Assembly: GCA_030039615.1 (NCBI GenBank)
Contig: JASHVF010000137.1
Location: forward strand, 1 to 10,667
From: Gammaproteobacteria bacterium
Lineage (GTDB): Bacteria; Pseudomonadota; Gammaproteobacteria; Steroidobacterales; Steroidobacteraceae
Direction of reading: 5' to 3'
Length of the DNA: 10,667 nt
Under the pieces are notes generated by a model. The model had not been told where the DNA came from. It was given only the letters and a program-made list of their open reading frames with translations, and did no database searches. Positions 1 to 6,891 of the stretch are shown here, one piece after another; within the stretch, counting starts at the first letter, position 1, and every line of letters starts with the position of its first letter. The position numbers and the translations under genes are program-made.

Positions 1-1
1 C

Positions 2-628
2 GGCGCCACCAGCAGCGCCACCGGCGCGAGCCCGGCGGCGGCGCCGACGCCCGCCACGCCGGCGCAGCGCGCCGCCTTCATCAGCCAGGTATGGCCGCAG
101 GCCAGAGAGGCCGCCCAGCAGCTCGGCGTGCATCCGCTCGGACTCGTGGCGCAGGCGGCGCTCGAGAGCAACTGGGGCCAGAGCATGCCGCGCGACGCGA
201 ACGGCGCCAGCAGCAACAATCTCTTCGGCATCAAGGCCGGCAGCAGCTGGGACGGCCCCGCGGTGAGTGCGCGCACCCAGGAGTATTCGGGCGGCACGGC
301 GAGCGCCAGCAGCGCCAGCTTCCGCGCCTACGGCAGTACCGCCGACAGCTTCAAGGATTATGTGGCGCTGCTGAGCGGCAATCCGCGCTTCAGCGCGGCG
401 CTCGGCAGCAGTGCCGGCGTCGGCGCCTTCGCCGGCGCGCTGCAGCGTGCCGGCTATGCGACCGACCCGCATTATGCCAGCAAGGTGACCGCCACCGCCG
501 GCGAGGTGGTCGCAACGCTCGCCCGCGGCCTCGCCGCGAGCAGCAACGCACCCCTAAAGTTTGCCGACACGCTGCCGATGACCTCCGTGTCTCGGACGAC
601 TCCTGGGGAGGAGTTAGGCCATGGCTGA
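2..628 (+). CDS. flgJ: FlgJ, flagellar rod-associated peptidoglycan hydrolase (C-terminal part)
   Basis: FlgJ is exported through the flagellar rod to the periplasm. Its N-terminal domain caps the growing rod and its C-terminal GH73 glucosaminidase domain opens the peptidoglycan. Only 208 residues are present: the frame is open to the left edge, so the rod-cap domain lies outside. Visible parts are an Ala/Ser/Thr/Pro-rich linker (partial residues 1-20), then a glucosaminidase domain starting near FISQVWPQA. AALESNWG carries the expected catalytic Glu at partial residue 55, and QEYSGG carries a second Glu at residue 94. Their 39-residue spacing equals that of E184 and E223 in Salmonella FlgJ. 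SNNLFGIKAG is a further family motif. A GTG at 128 is internal to the domain and is not the start. The last 25 or so codons contain a sigma-28 promoter and the flgK ribosome binding site, which probably explains the atypical tail. The stop overlaps flgK by 8 nt. Confidence 0.93.
   Translation, partial: GATSSATGASPAAAPTPATPAQRAAFISQVWPQAREAAQQLGVHPLGLVAQAALESNWGQSMPRDANGASSNNLFGIKAGSSWDGPAVSARTQEYSGGTASASSASFRAYGSTADSFKDYVALLSGNPRFSAALGSSAGVGAFAGALQRAGYATDPHYASKVTATAGEVVATLARGLAASSNAPLKFADTLPMTSVSRTTPGEELGHG
555..581 (+). promoter_or_regulatory. FliA (sigma-28) promoter for flgKL, inside the 3' end of flgJ
   Basis: TAAAGTTT (555-562), an 11-nt spacer, then GCCGATGA (574-581). The enterobacterial sigma-28 consensus is TAAAGTTT-N11-GCCGATAA, so only one of the 16 conserved positions differs. 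Transcription would start near 588, giving a leader of about 33 nt before the flgK ATG. That leader holds a strong Shine-Dalgarno, GGAGGAG at 607-613, 7 nt from the start codon. A class 3 promoter before flgKL is known in enterobacteria; here it lies within flgJ codons. Activity is inferred from sequence. Confidence 0.85.
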
Positions 629-2528
629 CATTCTGTCCACCGGTGTGTCCGGGCTGCTCGCTTTTCAGCAGGCGCTCGACGTCACCAGCAACAACATCGC
701 CAATGCCGCGACTCCCGGCTACAGCGTCGAGAACATCGAGCTGACGCCCGCGCCGGGACAGGACACCGCCGGCGGCTACGTCGGCAGCGGCGTCGAGGTC
801 GAGGGCATCACGCGCTCCTACAACGAGCTGCTCGCCGCGCAGGTGCGCAGCTCCGAGTCGAGCTACTCGAGCTACAACACGCTCGCCACGCAGGCCGGCC
901 AGATCGACGACATGCTGAGCGACTCGAACACCGGACTCACCGCGACGCTCACCAATTTCATCGACGCCCTGCAGACCCTCTCCACCTCGCCCTCCTCGAC
1001 CGCCTCGCGCCAGGCGCTGCTGTCGCAGGCCCAGGCGCTGGTGCAGCAGATCAACTCCTACAGCTCGCAGATCAGCACCTACGGCTCGCAGCTCGAGCAG
1101 CAGATCGGCAGCGACGTCACCGAGGTGAACTCGCTGGCGAGCAACATCGCCACCCTCAATACCCAGATCGCCGGCGATCTCGCCGGCGGGCAGACGCCCA
1201 ACGAGCTCGAGGACCAGCGCGACAACCTCATCAACGAGCTCAGCCAGTACGTGACCGTCAACACCTCCACCGAGTCCGACGGCTCCATGGACGTGTACAT
1301 CGGCAGCGGCCAGGCGCTGGTCACGGGCGGCACCGCACAGCAGCTGACCACCATTCCCAACCAGTACAACCCCTCCGAATACGACATCGGCGTGACGAGT
1401 GCCGGCGGCACCACGGATGTGACCTCCGAGATCAGCGGCGGCGACCTGGGGGGACTGCTGGCGGCGCGCACCCAGGTGCTCGACCCCGCGCAGAACGCCC
1501 TCGGCCTCATCAGCGTCGGACTCGCCAGCATCATGAACCAGCAGCAGGCCTCCGGCATGGACCTCACCGGCTCGCAGGGCCAGGCGATGTTCTCGGTCGG
1601 GCCCGTGCAGGTCGAGCCGAGCAGCAACAACACCGGCAGCGCCACGGTGAGCGCCAGCATCAGCGACCTGAGCTCGCTCACCGCCGACGACTACGAGCTG
1701 AGCTACCAGGGCGGCGCCTGGCAGCTCGAGGACGTGACCAGCGGCCAGAGCGTGCCGCTCACCGGCTCCGGCACCGCCGCCAGCCCGTTCCAGGCGGCCG
1801 GGCTCTCGATCATCGTGAGCGGCAACCCGGCGAGCGGCGACAGCTACCTCATCCAGCCGACCGAGGCCGCGCCCGCGGGCCTGGCGTTGCTGCTCACCAA
1901 CCCCAACCAGATCGCCGCCGCCTCGCTGGCGCAGACCGCGGCGAGCTCCACCAACACCGGCAGCGGCACGATCTCGGCGGCCAGCATCACCGACCCCGCC
2001 GACTGGCAGCCGGACACCTACACGATCAGCTTCACCAGCGCGACGCAGTACCAGGTCACCAACAGCGAGGGCGACGTCGTCGTCCCGCCCACGACCTACA
2101 CCAGCGGGCAGCCGATCTCCTTCGACGGCGCCCAGGTGACGGTGAGCGGCGCACCGGCGGCCGGCGACAGCTTCACGGTCGCGAGCAGCACCTCGGCCGA
2201 CAGCGGCGACAACAGCAACGTGCTGGCGATGATCAGCGCGCTCTCGGCCAACACGCTCGCCGGCGGCACCACCTCGCTCACCAGCGCGGCCAACGACCTG
2301 GTCACCCAGGTCGGCGTCACGACCCAGCAGGCGCAGTCGAACGCCACGGCGCAGCAGTCCGTGAACCAGGACGCCACGACCGCGCTCAGCAACGTCTCGG
2401 GCGTCAACCTCGACGCCGAAGCCGCGCAGATGCTGCAGTACCAGCAGGCCTACCAGGCGATGGCGCAGGTCATCACGGCCTCGGGGCAGATGTTCACTTC
2501 GCTCATGACCGCGATCACCGACGGCTGA
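621..2528 (+). CDS. flgK: FlgK, flagellar hook-filament junction protein 1 (HAP1)
   Basis: FlgK is exported by the flagellar type III system and forms the first ring between hook and filament. The 635-residue protein has the classic N-terminal coiled segment (STGVSGLLAFQQALDVTSNN, then IANAATPGYS, residues 6-35) and C-terminal segment (SGVNLDAEAAQMLQYQQAYQ at 593-612, ending FTSLMTAI). The position after TPGYS, usually RQ, reads VE. Residues 337-414 and 444-522 are two copies of one beta-rich domain (TYTISFTS, ISFDGAQVTVSG, GDSFTV), which makes the protein longer than the 553 residues of Salmonella FlgK. By eye it has no Lys, His or Cys, only five Arg, and about 55 Asp/Glu, an extreme acidic composition. 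The ATG at 621 is fixed by the N-terminal motif and by GGAGGAG 7 nt upstream. It is the first gene after the sigma-28 promoter in flgJ. Confidence 0.96.
   Translation: MADILSTGVSGLLAFQQALDVTSNNIANAATPGYSVENIELTPAPGQDTAGGYVGSGVEVEGITRSYNELLAAQVRSSESSYSSYNTLATQAGQIDDMLSDSNTGLTATLTNFIDALQTLSTSPSSTASRQALLSQAQALVQQINSYSSQISTYGSQLEQQIGSDVTEVNSLASNIATLNTQIAGDLAGGQTPNELEDQRDNLINELSQYVTVNTSTESDGSMDVYIGSGQALVTGGTAQQLTTIPNQYNPSEYDIGVTSAGGTTDVTSEISGGDLGGLLAARTQVLDPAQNALGLISVGLASIMNQQQASGMDLTGSQGQAMFSVGPVQVEPSSNNTGSATVSASISDLSSLTADDYELSYQGGAWQLEDVTSGQSVPLTGSGTAASPFQAAGLSIIVSGNPASGDSYLIQPTEAAPAGLALLLTNPNQIAAASLAQTAASSTNTGSGTISAASITDPADWQPDTYTISFTSATQYQVTNSEGDVVVPPTTYTSGQPISFDGAQVTVSGAPAAGDSFTVASSTSADSGDNSNVLAMISALSANTLAGGTTSLTSAANDLVTQVGVTTQQAQSNATAQQSVNQDATTALSNVSGVNLDAEAAQMLQYQQAYQAMAQVITASGQMFTSLMTAITDG
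1629..1862 (+). repeat. Beta-rich domain, copy 1 (FlgK residues 337-414)
   Basis: This is the most divergent of three related protein domains in the window. Shared landmarks are TGSATVSASISD, a DDYELSYQGG strand, GLSIIVSGNPASGDSYLI and a closing QPT. They line up with TISAASITD, DTYTISFTS and AQVTVSGAPAAGDSFTV of the copy beginning about 85 residues later. It probably forms an outer, solvent-exposed domain of FlgK. Similar inserts occur in hook-associated proteins of other proteobacteria (from memory, not searched). Confidence 0.6.
1950..2186 (+). repeat. Beta-rich domain, copy 2 (FlgK residues 444-522)
   Basis: This copy is very close to the one in FlgL (3134-3367). Shared blocks include TDPADW, PDTYTI, TTYTSG and GDSFTV/GDTFTV, with about 53 identical residues of 76 aligned by eye. 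The DNA is also visibly similar along its length. It lies between FlgK copy 1 and the C-terminal coiled segment. Confidence 0.8.
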
Positions 2529-2536
2529 ACACCATC

Positions 2537-3730
2537 ATGACCATCTCCACGCTCACCTTTCAGACCAATGCGCTGGCGCAGATGGAGGCGCTCGAGACCG
2601 AGCTCACGCAGACGCAGGACGAGCTCTCGACCGGCAGCCAGCTGCCGAACGCCGCCGCCAACCCCACCGCCACCTCGCAGGTCAACGAGCTCAACATGAC
2701 GCTGTCGGCCTCGCAGCAGTACGTGAGCAACGGCACCGCCGCGACCTCGAGCCTGACGCTCGAGCAGAGCGCGCTCACCAGCGCCACCAACGCGCTGCAG
2801 AGCGCGCGCGACCTGGCGGTGGAAGCCAACGACTCCTCGTTGAACTCCACCGACCTCACCGACATCGCCCAGCAGCTCGAGCAGCTGCAGCAGACGCTGC
2901 TCGGCGCCGCCAACAGCACCGACGCCTCCGGCAATTACCTGTTCTCCGGCACGGCGAGCGGCACGCAGCCCTTCGTGCAGTCCGGCAGCGGCGTCTCCTA
3001 CCAGGGCGACAGCCAGGTGAACCAGGTGCAGATCAGCTCCGACCAGAGCATCTCCGCCGGCGATGCCGGCAGCTCCGTCTTCATGAACATCCCGGCCGGC
3101 AACGGCACCTTCACCACCGCCGCGGGAGCTGCCAACACCGGCACCGGCTCGATCGACACCGGCAGCGTCACCGACCCGGCCGACTGGGTGCCGGATACCT
3201 ACACCATCACCTTCACCAGCCCGACGCAGTACGAGGTCACCGACAGCGAGGGCAACGTCGTCGTGCAGCCCACGACCTATACGAGCGGCGACGACATCAG
3301 CTTCAACGGCATCGAGGTGGCGGTGAGCGGCACCCCCGACACCGGCGACACCTTCACCGTGGCCCCGGCCGGCCAGGCGAGCGTCTTCAGCACCATCGGC
3401 AACCTCATCAGCACGCTCAATTCCTCGAGCACGCTCAGCAGCGGCCAGGTCACCACGCAGGTCGGCACGGCCATCCAGCAGATCGACAATGCGCTCGACA
3501 ACCTCGACGACGTGCAGGCCTCGGTCGGCGGGCGGCTCAATTCGGTCAGCACCGCGGGCGATGCCGCCCAGACGCAGCAGACGCAGCTGCAGCAGAACAT
3601 CTCGACGCTCTCCAGCACCGACTATGCGGCGGCCACCACGCAGCTGAGCACCGAGGAGCTGGCGCTGCAGGCGGCGCAGGAATCCTACGCTTCCATCGAG
3701 AAGCTCTCGCTCTTCAACTATGTCGACTGA
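2537..3730 (+). CDS. flgL: FlgL, flagellar hook-filament junction protein 2 (HAP3)
   Basis: FlgL forms the second junction ring, between FlgK and the flagellin filament, and belongs to the flagellin superfamily. The 397-residue protein opens MTISTLTFQTNALAQMEALE with a long N-terminal helix (TQTQDELSTGSQLPNAAANP). SARDLAVEAND at 89-99 is the flagellin-like signature, ANSTDASGNYLFSG at 125-138 is typical of FlgL, and the C-terminal helix runs from about 305 to the end (QVGTAIQQIDNALDNL, TTQLSTEELALQAAQESYAS). Residues 200-277 are an inserted beta-rich domain shared with FlgK. There is no Cys, one Lys and two Arg. The ATG lies 8 nt after the flgK stop without a clear Shine-Dalgarno, so translation is probably coupled to flgK. 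Its stop overlaps the next gene by 11 nt. Confidence 0.95.
   Translation: MTISTLTFQTNALAQMEALETELTQTQDELSTGSQLPNAAANPTATSQVNELNMTLSASQQYVSNGTAATSSLTLEQSALTSATNALQSARDLAVEANDSSLNSTDLTDIAQQLEQLQQTLLGAANSTDASGNYLFSGTASGTQPFVQSGSGVSYQGDSQVNQVQISSDQSISAGDAGSSVFMNIPAGNGTFTTAAGAANTGTGSIDTGSVTDPADWVPDTYTITFTSPTQYEVTDSEGNVVVQPTTYTSGDDISFNGIEVAVSGTPDTGDTFTVAPAGQASVFSTIGNLISTLNSSSTLSSGQVTTQVGTAIQQIDNALDNLDDVQASVGGRLNSVSTAGDAAQTQQTQLQQNISTLSSTDYAAATTQLSTEELALQAAQESYASIEKLSLFNYVD
3134..3367 (+). repeat. Beta-rich domain, copy 3 (FlgL residues 200-277)
   Basis: This is the FlgL insertion matching FlgK copy 2. Blocks TDPADW, PDTYTITFTSPTQYEVTDSEG, TTYTSGDDISFNG and GDTFTV line up without gaps. It sits in the middle of FlgL between the two flagellin-like helical arms, where an outward-facing domain is expected. 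Confidence 0.8.
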
Positions 3731-5426
3731 CGCCGCGCGCGCCGAGCTCGAAGCGGCGGCGCGCCTCTACTGCGCCGGCCGCTACCTCGAGGCGCTCGAG
3801 GCGGCGAGCGTCGCGGTGCGCGCGCAGCCGCGCGACCCGGCGGTGTGGAATGTCGGCGGCGGCGCCGCCTTCGCGCTCGGCCTGATCGCCGAGGCGGAGA
3901 AGTTCTGGAATGCCGCCATCTCGCTCAAACCCGACTACGTGCAGGCGCACGCCAATCTCGGCGTGCTGTACTACCGCAACGGCGCGCTGGATGCCGCCGC
4001 GCGCCATTTCGGCTGCGCGCTGGCGCTGACGCCCGGGGACGCCGGGGCGCTCAACAACCTCGGCGCCGTGCTCACGCAGCTCGGCCGGCTCGCCGAGGCC
4101 GAGGGGCTGCTGCGGCGGGCCGCGGCGCTCGAGCCCGGCAATGCCGACGTCCACAGCAACCTCGGCCAGGCGCTGATCCAGCGCGGCTGCTTCGAGGAAG
4201 CGCGCCTCGAGCTCGACCGCGCGCTCACGCTGCGGCCGCAGTTTCCCGAGGCGCTGGTGAGCCGCGGGCGCCTCAGCATGGAAGCCGGCGAGCACGCCGC
4301 CGCGATCGAGCTGTTCGACGCCGCGATCGCCGCCCGCCCGGACTGCGCCGAGGCGCACCAGAACCGCAGCCTCATCAGCCGCGCCGCACGCGGCGCCCCC
4401 TGGGTCGCGCGCCTCGAGGCCGCCTATGCACGGCGCGCGCAGCTCGCACCGCGGGCGGCGGTGGCACTCAATTTCGCCATGGCCAAGGTGCGCGAGGATC
4501 TCGGCGAGTACGACGGCGCCTTCAGCGCCTACGCCGAAGGCAACCGCCTGCGCTTCGCGCTGCACCCCTTCGATGAGGCCGCGGAGGAGCGCTGGGTGGC
4601 CGCCGTGGTCGCCGGCTTCGGCCGCGAGCTGTGTGCCGAAGCCGCGGCGTCGCGCGGCGCGCCGGCCGCCGCCGCCGCGCGCACGCCGATCTTCGTGATC
4701 GGCATGCCGCGCTCCGGCACCACTCTGATCGAGCAGGTGCTCGCGAGTCATCCGCAGATCCTCGGCGCCGGGGAGCTGCGCCTGGTGGGGGAGCTCCTCG
4801 GGCAGCTGCCGGCGGCGCCGCCCGCGGCCGAGGCGCGCCCGGCGCTCCTCGCGCGGCTCGCGGCGCTCGGACGGGAGTACCGCGAGCGCGTCTGGGGCGC
4901 GGACGTCGAGCAGCGCTTCGTGGTCGACAAGATGCCGGGCAACTACCGTTATCTGGGACTCCTGGCGCTGATGCTGCCCGAGGCGCGCATCATCCACGTG
5001 CGCCGCGATCCGCTCGACACCTGCCTCTCATGCTATGCGACGCCCTTCAGCGAGGGCCACGACTACGCGAGCGACCTGGGGACGCTCGCGCGGCAATACC
5101 TGCGCTATGAGCAGCTCATGCAGCACTGGGCGGCGGTGCTGCCCGCCGGGCGCATCCTCGAGGTGCGCTACGAGGAGCTGATCCGGGATCTCGAGGGCCA
5201 GGCGCGCCGCATGCTCTCGCACGTCGGCGTGCCGTGGGACGCGCGTTGCCTGCAGTTCCACCGCACGCAGCGCCCGGTGCGCACCGCGAGCCTCGCGCAG
5301 GTGCGCCAGCCCCTCTATTCGGGCTCGATCGCGCGCTGGAAGCGCTTCGAGCGGCACCTCGAGCCGCTGTGCGAGCTGCTGACGCCGGACGCCGGCGCCG
5401 CCGCCCCGCTGGCGGCTGTCGGCTAA
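3720..5426 (+). CDS. TPR-sulfotransferase fusion protein, candidate flagellar modification enzyme
   Basis: This 568-residue cytoplasmic protein has two parts. Residues 6-209 are six tetratricopeptide repeats of exactly 34 residues, each ending with a Pro (P37, P71, P105, P139, P173, P207); they should bind a protein partner. From about 322 follows a PAPS-dependent sulfotransferase domain: the 5'-phosphosulfate loop GMPRSGTT (328-335) and the 3'-phosphate motif RRDPLDTCLS (428-437). By comparison from memory with human tyrosylprotein sulfotransferase 2, R331, E352 (in GELR), K404 (in DKMP) and S524 (in ASLAQVRQP) align with catalytic R78, E99, K158 and S285. This points to protein-tyrosine or related O-sulfation rather than only small-molecule sulfation. 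The start overlaps the flgL stop by 11 nt and has only a weak purine tract upstream, suggesting translational coupling. Its position between flgL and fliC suggests flagellin or a junction protein as substrate; that is inference. A sugar acceptor on glycosylated flagellin is the main alternative. Confidence 0.87.
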   Translation: MSTDAARAELEAAARLYCAGRYLEALEAASVAVRAQPRDPAVWNVGGGAAFALGLIAEAEKFWNAAISLKPDYVQAHANLGVLYYRNGALDAAARHFGCALALTPGDAGALNNLGAVLTQLGRLAEAEGLLRRAAALEPGNADVHSNLGQALIQRGCFEEARLELDRALTLRPQFPEALVSRGRLSMEAGEHAAAIELFDAAIAARPDCAEAHQNRSLISRAARGAPWVARLEAAYARRAQLAPRAAVALNFAMAKVREDLGEYDGAFSAYAEGNRLRFALHPFDEAAEERWVAAVVAGFGRELCAEAAASRGAPAAAAARTPIFVIGMPRSGTTLIEQVLASHPQILGAGELRLVGELLGQLPAAPPAAEARPALLARLAALGREYRERVWGADVEQRFVVDKMPGNYRYLGLLALMLPEARIIHVRRDPLDTCLSCYATPFSEGHDYASDLGTLARQYLRYEQLMQHWAAVLPAGRILEVRYEELIRDLEGQARRMLSHVGVPWDARCLQFHRTQRPVRTASLAQVRQPLYSGSIARWKRFERHLEPLCELLTPDAGAAAPLAAVG

Positions 5427-5481
5427 CGGAGACAGATACTGTGAACGACTCGGCAGTTTGTACGGGTGGGCCAGGAGGCAT

Positions 5482-5508
5482 TCAAGTTCGGCCGCCCCGC
5501 ACCGATAC
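5482..5508 (+). promoter_or_regulatory. FliA (sigma-28) promoter for fliC
   Basis: TCAAGTTC (5482-5489), an 11-nt spacer, then ACCGATAC (5501-5508). It matches the sigma-28 consensus in the core CAAGTT and CCGATA and has the canonical spacing. The predicted start near 5515 gives a leader of about 80 nt before fliC, the longest leader among the three sigma-28 promoters here. Confidence 0.85.
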
Positions 5509-5523
5509 ACAAGCTGTACGAGA

Positions 5524-5587
5524 AGCGGTCAAGGGCCGCTGCAGAGCGCGACGGACTGATGTCCGGCGTGTGAACCAACTTACGGAG
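5524..5587 (+). promoter_or_regulatory. fliC leader: two small hairpins, two ANGGA motifs and the Shine-Dalgarno
   Basis: The leader contains AGCGG/CCGCT (from 5524, 7-nt loop) and CGGAC/GTCCG (5552-5565, TGAT loop). ACGGA occurs at 5551-5555, partly in the second stem, and at 5582-5586, where it overlaps the fliC Shine-Dalgarno GGAG (5584-5587, 8 nt before the ATG). ANGGA is the core of CsrA/RsmA sites, and one site over the Shine-Dalgarno plus one upstream is a typical arrangement. The motif is short, so CsrA control is only a possibility. GGAG supports the fliC start. Confidence 0.35.
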
Positions 5588-5595
5588 TAGCACAC

Positions 5596-6804
5596 ATGTC
5601 ATTAGTCCTCAACACCAACTACGGCTCCCTGCTCGCGCAGGACAGCCTCACGACCTCGGGCAACGAGCTCAACACCGCGTTGCAGCAGCTGTCCACGGGC
5701 CTGCGCATCAACTCGGCGGCCGACGACGCCGCCGGCTATGCCATCGTCCAGGGCATGACCTCGCAGATCAACGGCCTCGGGCAGGCTTCGCAGAACGCCA
5801 ACGACGGCGTGTCGCTGACGCAGACTGCGCAGGGCTCGCTCACCGAGATCACCAACGACCTGCAGACGATGCGTGACCTGGCGGTCGAGTCGCTCAACGC
5901 GACCAACAGCTCCCAGGACCGCGCCGACCTCGACCAGCAGTTCCAGCAGCTCAGCCAGGACATCAACAGCGTCGCGCAGAGCGCCTCGTTCAACGGCGTG
6001 AACCTGCTCGACGGCTCGTTCCAGGGCGCGACCTTCCAGATCGGCGCCAACGTCGGCCAGACGATCTCCGTGTCGTCGGTTGCCAGCGCCGAGACCTCAG
6101 CGCTCGGCGCGGTGTACACCGACACCGCCGATGCGGGCACCTATACCGCGGCCGCTGTGACCGCGGGCGACAGCGGCACGATCACCATCACCGCTGCCGA
6201 CGGCAAGACCTACACGACCGACCCGGTCACGCTCACCGGCACGGCCACGACCGACCTGGCGACCGTCGCCGCGGCGATCAACCAGCTGTCGTCCAACGAC
6301 GGCGGCGTCATCGCCACGGTCAACACGGCCGGCACGGGCATCAACCTGAGCAGCGCCAGCGCGCTCGCCACGGGTGCCACGATCGGCGTGGCCTACACGC
6401 CGAGCGGCACGGAGACCGAGACGGCCGGCGACCTCGGCCTCGGCGCGACCTACAGCGCGGCCAACTTCGCAGCCAACACCAGCTACCTCAACACGGCGAG
6501 CGTGGACAGCGTCGACAGCTCCAACCTGGCGCTGGCGCAGATCGACTCCGCCCTGCAGCAGGTGGCCGCTTCGGGTGCGCAGCTCGGCGCGTATCAGAAC
6601 CGGTTCCAGGCCGCCATCACCGGCCTGAGCACCGATTCGACCAACCTGCAGTCCGCCCGCAGCGGCATCGAGGATACGGACTACGCGTCAGCGACCTCAC
6701 AGCTGTCGCAGGCCCAGATCCTGCAGCAGGCGAGCACGGCGATGGTGGCGCAGGCCAACACCATCCCGCAGAACATTCTGACGCTCCTGCAGAAGCTGCC
6801 CTAA
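5596..6804 (+). CDS. fliC: FliC, flagellin (filament subunit)
   Basis: Flagellin polymerises into the filament after export as a FliS-bound chain. The 402-residue protein has conserved D0/D1 arms at residues 1-140 and about 305-402, with a short variable region between, rich in Thr/Ala/Gly. Signatures are LNTNYGSLLAQDSL, LSTGLRINSAADDAAGYAI (32-50), NDLQTMRDLAVESLNATNSS (88-107), SFNGVNLLDG (131-140), GAYQNRFQAAI (331-341) and ANTIPQNILTLLQKLP at the end. R93 lies in the segment recognised by TLR5 in enterobacterial flagellins. The usual Lys of INSAKDDAAG is Ala and the following Leu is Tyr. There is no Cys, two Lys and five Arg. Y174 and Y183 lie in an acidic stretch (VYTDTADAGTY) of the variable region, possible targets of the neighbouring sulfotransferase. 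A sigma-28 promoter precedes it and a strong terminator follows. Confidence 0.97.
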   Translation: MSLVLNTNYGSLLAQDSLTTSGNELNTALQQLSTGLRINSAADDAAGYAIVQGMTSQINGLGQASQNANDGVSLTQTAQGSLTEITNDLQTMRDLAVESLNATNSSQDRADLDQQFQQLSQDINSVAQSASFNGVNLLDGSFQGATFQIGANVGQTISVSSVASAETSALGAVYTDTADAGTYTAAAVTAGDSGTITITAADGKTYTTDPVTLTGTATTDLATVAAAINQLSSNDGGVIATVNTAGTGINLSSASALATGATIGVAYTPSGTETETAGDLGLGATYSAANFAANTSYLNTASVDSVDSSNLALAQIDSALQQVAASGAQLGAYQNRFQAAITGLSTDSTNLQSARSGIEDTDYASATSQLSQAQILQQASTAMVAQANTIPQNILTLLQKLP

Positions 6805-6814
6805 GGTGGTGAAC

Positions 6815-6835
6815 TACCAGTCGCTTGCACTGGTA
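6815..6835 (+). other. Small hairpin just after the fliC stop codon
   Basis: TACCAGT (6815-6821) pairs perfectly with ACTGGTA (6829-6835) around a 7-nt loop. It lies between the fliC stop and the main terminator stem, with no T-run of its own, so it is not a terminator by itself. It could protect the 3' end of the fliC message. The function is inferred. Confidence 0.45.
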
Positions 6836-6838
6836 ATG

Positions 6839-6878
6839 CGGGGCGGGCGCCAACGGGCGCCCGCCCCGGTCCTTTTTT
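6839..6878 (+). terminator. Intrinsic terminator between fliC and fliD
   Basis: A 13-bp perfect, almost all-GC stem (6839-6851 pairing with 6856-6868; core GGGGCGGGCGCC) closes a 4-nt loop, AACG. Four nucleotides later comes TTTTTT (6873-6878). The T-run ends 13 nt before the fliD ATG, so no room is left for a promoter between terminator and fliD. It should end most fliC transcripts and leave fliD to read-through. Confidence 0.9.
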
Positions 6879-6891
6879 CTAGGGGAAGTTC

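Noticed and set aside
3714..4997. 427-codon open frame on the - strand opposite the sulfotransferase gene
   Set aside because: Its product is low-complexity, rich in Arg, Glu, Ala and Gly, without family motifs, and lies antisense to a gene with clear TPR and sulfotransferase motifs. Long antisense frames are expected at this GC content.
5441..5590. Possible small ORF (GTG start, 49 codons) between the sulfotransferase gene and fliC
   Set aside because: It runs through the sigma-28 promoter, its start lies upstream of the predicted fliC transcript start, and its product shows no recognisable pattern. A leader peptide read from the upstream transcript cannot be fully excluded.
6805..6838. Possible sigma-54 promoter before fliD (TTGC at 6825-6828)
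   Set aside because: The matching GG element of the -24 box is absent at the required distance.
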